Shown here piece after piece: positions 59,901 through 64,000 of a stretch of DNA of 64,000 bases. The stretch comes from Motacilla alba alba. Lineage: Eukaryota > Chordata > Aves > Passeriformes > Motacillidae. The DNA lies in NCBI RefSeq assembly GCF_015832195.1, contig NC_052033.1, positions 1,922,001 to 1,986,000 of the forward strand. The letters run 5' to 3'. Each line of letters starts with the position of its first letter. The stretch's first letter is position 1. The notes under the pieces are model-generated. The model was not told the DNA's origin. It saw nothing but the letters and a program-made list of their open reading frames with translations, and made no database searches. Made by a program: the position numbers and the translations under genes.

Positions 59901-62666
59901 GGAGCACAGCAAGCCCCTTCCCATACTCTCCACTGCAATTGTGGCCATCTTCATGATTGTCTCTCCTTCTCCACCTGCCCAAATGAAAACCCCTCACAGG
60001 CCCTCCCCTCCCTTCCTCACACGCAGGATTCAGCACCAGCTTCCCTCTGTTTTCCAATCAATACTGCCCTTAAGGATTTTTCTCCTTGGGTCCAGTGCCT
60101 TGATTTTGGGATTTCTCCAAACCCAAGCTCATGCCCACATTCAGCTGCTGCCAGACCTTGGGGACCTCCATGTAAAAAGTAAGTCAGAGCCTGATTTTGT
60201 AGGTGGGGAAACCAGAGATCTCAGAAACAAGCAGTGCAAGGCTTCACTGGAGTGAAGCACAATAACTTTTACCAATTTACACGTCAAAAGTGTAATTTAC
60301 TAATAAAATTTGGTAAGTTTTTGTAAAAAACCAACCAACCAAACAAACAAACAAAACAACAAAAAACCCCCACTTACATCTACTTTCTAGAAGAACCCCT
60401 TTAGATATTCTCTCCCAAATTTGCCCTAAACCAGGACACGGTGCCTGGAGCAACAGGAGTAGGATGGGAATTTCCCAGAGACCTGTCCCCTGTTAATGCC
60501 CACATTTCCTCACTTCTTTACATCTCCAGGCTCCTGATCCTGGGGAGCTTCCCTGGGGAGTCCTGGTGGATTACTACTCAGTTACTGATCTGGAGTGTCT
60601 CTCTAATCCCTAAATGCCATTGGGGCTCCCAGGGGATGCAAACCCTTTACCCAGCTTGGTCACAAATGTCTGCACACAAGCAGCCCGAGGCTCTGGTGTG
60701 CAGCCCCAAACATCCAGCTTGGCCATATTCCACTTCCCTCGGTGGGAAACCCTCCCCATGGGCAAGCAAACAAACAAACCTGGCTAGCTGGAAACCAGCA
60801 GGAATGCTGCAGCTTATCAGCACCTTGGGTGACCATAAAAGTGCACGGAGTGAAAATTCAGCTGGCTGCTGCTTTGGGAGATATTAGGAGAAAGGACAAA
60901 AAAAAGAAAAGGGTGTAACATCCTGTTCCTCAGGCTGGTGCAGAGCAGGAGCTGCTCATTACCTTTGTAAAGCTTGAAGGATTTCAAGGACAATTAAGAT
61001 TGTTTCCCTCACATGGTTTTCTGCCAAATCAAGTGAGATTTGGGATTTAGACTGGCCCAAAAAGAGCAGTTTAGTTGCCACCTCCCCAGTAAATAATAAG
61101 GGAGAAGGGAGGCAAGGAAGGTCCCCATCTCCCTGCCCACACGGTGAGATTTAAAAAAGGAGATGGTGTGTGGCTTTGGAAACCTCTGGCTGGTTTCTGA
61201 GCTCAGGAACTTTCTCTGCAGATCGAAAACAAACTTCAGGAAACACACAGAAAAGGGGAGGCTGGGTTTTCATGTAGACAGGGAAAACACGACAGGAATA
61301 GGAGTGACCTACTTACTGAGAGCCTCCATGAGTTCATATTAAAGAAAACATTTGTCTTTCATCTCTCTGCCCTCACATTGCCAGGGCTGTGACCCTGAGC
61401 TGGCAGGGTGAGAGCAGCCCCAAGAGAGCACCTCTCCCCTGAACAGGCTTGCTGTGGCATGTTCCACACAATATCCCTGCCCAAAGTGGAGGGAGGGCTG
61501 CTCTGGTGGTTTTGGTCACAGGACAGCATCCCAGGCTGTGGGATCTCCACATGCCCCAGGGGAATCTCTGCTCGTGGGCTGAGTGGGACCAGGACACACA
61601 GGAGACAGTGAAGGAGGGAGCAGGGCTGGTGCCAGGGCACTGCTGGTGTTCCCAGCTGCATCCCTCAGCCCAGGCCGTTGATTTGCCCAGTCCTGTTAGA
61701 AAATACTTCAGAAATGGTGTGAATAATTCAGGAGAGGAGCCAGGGGTGCTTAGGGAGGACAGAGTGCTAGCCTGGTCTCACAGCCAGGGGCCATCACCTT
61801 GCCCCATCCCATTTGTGAGGATGCCCCGCAGTGCCAGGGCAGCCCTGAAACAGAGCTGGACCTGCAGAAGCAGACACCAGCAGAGCAGCATTGCTGAGCA
61901 TCCATGTGGCAGGATCCACCCATCAATCCTCAAACCAGACCTCCCACAGCCCCCCACGGTGACATCCCCAGCCACCAGTGCTGCGAGGAAGCCTAGCAGG
62001 GTGGAATGAGGGTATTTTGGGAACCCTGTCTCCAAAGGAGCTTCCCCCGCCTCGCAGGAATGGCGCCAGGATTAAAATTTGATTCTCTGTGGCATTAGGC
62101 ATAATCCTCCCGAGCTGGGGGATTGCCACACAGCACCTTCAAAGAGCCAGGCAGAAAGTGGGGCAGGGAAGGGGGAACACCCCAAGGCCTCCTGCTGCCC
62201 CAGCTGTCCCCAGCCACCCCAAGTCAGGACTCCTGGGGACATCCCAGCATCTCCGGGGCTGCTCAGGAGAGCAGAGTCCCCTTCAGACACACATTCAGGC
62301 ACCATCTGTTTCATTTTCTTAGGACTGCAGCAGTTGTCACCCCAATTAGACAATTAATCATTTTCCAATCAACTAATTGGCTAATCAGTTAAACGTGGCC
62401 CTGACTAAAGCCCCCTGGAGATTGTCCTGGATGAGCAAGGAGCTTTTGGAGCAGCTGCATCACAAAGCCACCCCATGGCAAACAGCCCAAGGGCATCTGG
62501 GCAAGGGGTAGGAATTTCCTGGAGGAAGGAGACCATCCCCAAGCACTCAGGGCTCCAGACCTGTCCATAATCTCCCTGCAGAGTTCTGGCTTGCTTGGCA
62601 CTCACCATCCTCATCCTCCGGCTCTCTCACCACCAGCTTCTCGTTTTCTGAGTCCACCTCTTCCTC
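44879..62666 (-). CDS. MXRA7: MXRA7, partial (last three coding exons)
   Basis: Matrix remodelling-associated protein 7 is a small single-pass membrane protein, linked by expression studies to extracellular-matrix remodelling; its biochemical role is not settled. Coding exons in the window are 62606-62666, 58564-58657 and 44879-44993; phases 1 and 2 match at the two junctions. The protein reads through an acidic stretch (EEEVDSENEKLVVREPEDED), the highly conserved FSFKYSPGKLRGNQYK block and the coiled EELEEEQR segment, and ends GDMKEQLRLYDI with TAA. The membrane anchor and acidic N-terminal part belong to exon 1, which lies beyond 64000. Introns of about 3.9 and 13.6 kb separate the exons. 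Same-strand neighbour ST6GALNAC1 is downstream, as in other amniotes. Confidence 0.93.
48013..48018 (-). terminator. MXRA7: Candidate alternative polyadenylation signal within MXRA7
   Basis: TTTATT on plus is AATAAA on minus (CCAATAAACC context). The 700 bp on its upstream side (48020-48720) are AT-rich and UTR-like. It could end an MXRA7 isoform with an alternative last exon, which other vertebrates have, but no coding alternative exon was identified. Confidence 0.25.
50671..50910. promoter_or_regulatory. Isolated CpG island in the MXRA7 intron
   Basis: About 25 CpGs fall within roughly 215 bp, in contrast to CpG-poor flanks. It holds two CACGTG E-boxes (50715-50720 and 50875-50880) and a CTTCCG ETS-like core at 50671. 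It could be an alternative promoter or an enhancer. No TATA box or recognised first exon accompanies it. Confidence 0.5.
53264..53287 (+). promoter_or_regulatory. AP-1 site and MEF2/TATA-like element
   Basis: TGACTCA (53264-53270) is followed seven bases later by CTATAAATAG (53278-53287), a perfect MEF2 consensus that also reads as a TATA box. A possible initiator lies near 53298-53304 and a GTGAGT donor at 53417. Together these resemble a plus-strand promoter plus first exon, antisense to MXRA7. No downstream exon was found. Confidence 0.3.
53761..53780. repeat. GGACA pentamer repeat
   Basis: Four perfect tandem copies of GGACA. Confidence 0.85.
58564..58657 (-). CDS. MXRA7: MXRA7 penultimate exon
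   Basis: The acceptor is CAGCTGCAG and the donor AAAG|GTAAGT. It encodes ETFSFKYSPGKLRGNQYK followed by SMMSKEELEEEQR, the most conserved part of the protein. It enters in phase 1 and leaves in phase 2, matching its neighbours. Confidence 0.95.
58658..62605 (-). other. MXRA7: MXRA7 intron between the acidic and FSFKYSPGKL exons
   Basis: About 3.9 kb with no supported exon or recognised transposable element. An AAAC-type simple repeat lies near 60.33-60.37 kb. Confidence 0.6.
60325..60370. repeat. (AACC/AAAC)n simple repeat
   Basis: A run of AACC then AAAC units with flanking A-runs. Confidence 0.85.
62606..62666 (-). CDS. MXRA7: MXRA7 exon 2 (acidic linker)
   Basis: The acceptor is TCCCTCCTCCAG and the donor GATG|GTGAGT. 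It encodes EEEVDSENEKLVVREPEDED plus one base of the next Asp codon. It enters in phase 0, so exon 1 should end on a whole codon. The acidic composition and position match MXRA7. Confidence 0.9.
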
Positions 62667-64000
62667 CTGGAGGAGGGAGAAACACAACAGCCATGAGGAG
62701 AAGGTGCTGTGCCGAATAACCCACGTTTGGTTGGGGCAGGGCTGGGATGCAGAGCCTGGAGCTCCAGTGACAGGGCTGGGCACCCCTTCCCTGCTTCCTC
62801 CAAGGCCCAGGACAAAAGGATGCTTGCTAATGGGTGAGGTTCATTAGTCTGCTTCCCTCTCACTAGTCTGCCCCAGTGATCTGGCCCACCCAAAGGCTGT
62901 GAAATGCAAGTACCTCCCCATAATCAAAGAGATATTAACGTTTATAATCAGATATATTAAGGTTTTTAAGAAAAGCCTTGTGCCTGAGCACCTTCCTCCC
63001 AGCTGCACCCCTGCCACCCCTCCTGCCCAGGGACAGGCAGGGGACTGAGCCAAGAGCCACGGGGACTTCTGCGTGCCACCAGGCCAGGCTTGGAGAGGCT
63101 GTCCTGGCAGGAGGAAAAGGTGGATCCCCAGCCAAAGCCACCTTGCAGCCACGGGCCAAGGAGCTGCTCTGAAGCACAGGGACATTCACCAGCCAGGCCC
63201 AGGGGTAAAGGCAGCACTGGGGGTTGTGCTGGGACCCCTCCAGGAGCCATCCACAGCTGGGAGCAGCAACAGCACATCTTGGGGTTTTTTTAAAAGGCAA
63301 AGAAAGCAATTTTGGAAGTTTTGGGGCTCCCTTCTACAAGACACAACAAACTTCATAAAGCCCAGATTCCCTGTCCTGTGCAGAATCTCCAAGCAAGGAG
63401 ACAGGGGAGCACCCCAGCTCTGGAGATAAGACAAGGATACATGGCAAAGCTCCTGCATGAGTGAGGGGAGCACCCCAGCTCTGGAGATAAGACAAGGACC
63501 CATGGCAGAGCCCCTGCATGAGAGATTTCCTCCTGCACAGCCCTGTGCTCCAGCTGCAAACCCCTGTGAGCTGAGCCCAGGGCTCAGCAGCACCCCGGGG
63601 TGTTTCCTGCAGCCTCCTGGCCCTGTGCACCCCATGGGCTGGCAGAAGGGCAAAGCAGCTGCAGAGAGGGGAACGGCATGGGAGGAGGCTGCCAAGCCTC
63701 CCATTATGAAGGGAAAAGCTGGAGGGAAGGAGACCCAAGAGGAATGACACTGCCCCAAGAAGGACCACGCAGTCGAGTGCTGGCTGTGCGGGGCAGAGCT
63801 TTGGAGGAGCTGCTGGAGCACAGCCCCAGCCCAGAACTGGGCTAGTTTGTCATGGGGGAGGAATGTGCATTATTCACTGCTGCTTGGCTTCCTCTGGCCA
63901 CCCTGTCCCCCAGAAGGAGATGCCGCCAGGACCCCCACCCGCTGCAGCCACGGCTATTTTGGGCCACGCTTCCAAACATGGGCACTTCCCACTGGACACC
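62667..64000 (-). other. MXRA7: MXRA7 intron 1 (partial)
   Basis: Sequence upstream of exon 2 to the window edge. It has no CpG island and no open frame with a signal anchor and acidic tail, so exon 1 is not in this window. It contains a 61-bp tandem duplication. Confidence 0.6.
63404..63525. repeat. 61-bp tandem duplication
   Basis: Two copies (63404-63464 and 63465-63525) share GGGGAGCACCCCAGCTCTGG, AGATAAGACAAGGA and CCTGCATGAG with a few substitutions, consistent with a recent duplication. Confidence 0.88.

Overview
This window is vertebrate nuclear DNA, almost certainly from a bird and probably a songbird. Genes are split into short exons with GT-AG introns. CR1 LINE fragments carry the typical avian 3' end, and many solo LTRs belong to avian endogenous-retrovirus types. 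The gene order ST6GALNAC2 - ST6GALNAC1 - MXRA7 matches the conserved block on human 17q25 and chicken chromosome 18. The songbird assignment is an inference from repeat style, not a database result.

All three recognised genes lie on the minus strand. (1) ST6GALNAC2 enters from the left: coding exon 1 is at 5223-5347 inside a CpG island, and exon 2 begins at 51 and runs off the left edge. (2) ST6GALNAC1 is complete, with nine coding exons between 14176 and 24211. All nine junctions keep phase and give a 568-residue type II Golgi sialyltransferase. (3) MXRA7 is partial: coding exons lie at 62606-62666, 58564-58657 and 44879-44993, and exon 1 is beyond the right edge. The two sialyltransferases are tandem paralogues that act on O-linked GalNAc in the Golgi. 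MXRA7 encodes an unrelated small single-pass membrane protein.

Layout: 1-5.2 kb is ST6GALNAC2 intron 1. 5.2-5.6 kb is its first exon and promoter. 5.6-14.2 kb is intergenic, with one CR1 and the ST6GALNAC1 3' end. 14.2-24.2 kb is ST6GALNAC1, with two solo LTRs in its introns, each flanked by a 6-bp target duplication. 24.2-44.9 kb is a gene-poor interval. It holds a possible orphan transmembrane exon (25.3 kb), an LTR/CR1 composite (32 kb), a 1.1-kb foldback inverted repeat (37.4-38.5 kb), a nested LTR cluster (38.6-40.9 kb), a CpG island with an exact 19-bp-period CRE array (41.0-41.2 kb) and a 60-bp minisatellite split by an LTR (41.3-42.6 kb). 44.9-64 kb is MXRA7, mostly intron, with an isolated intronic CpG island near 50.7-50.9 kb.

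The most unusual signals are the CRE/NRF1-like tandem array, the foldback element, the LTR-inside-LTR insertion with both target duplications intact, and the 45-nt coding minisatellite in the ST6GALNAC1 stem. I saw no CRISPR array, operon, tRNA or rRNA gene, and no intact retroviral coding region.
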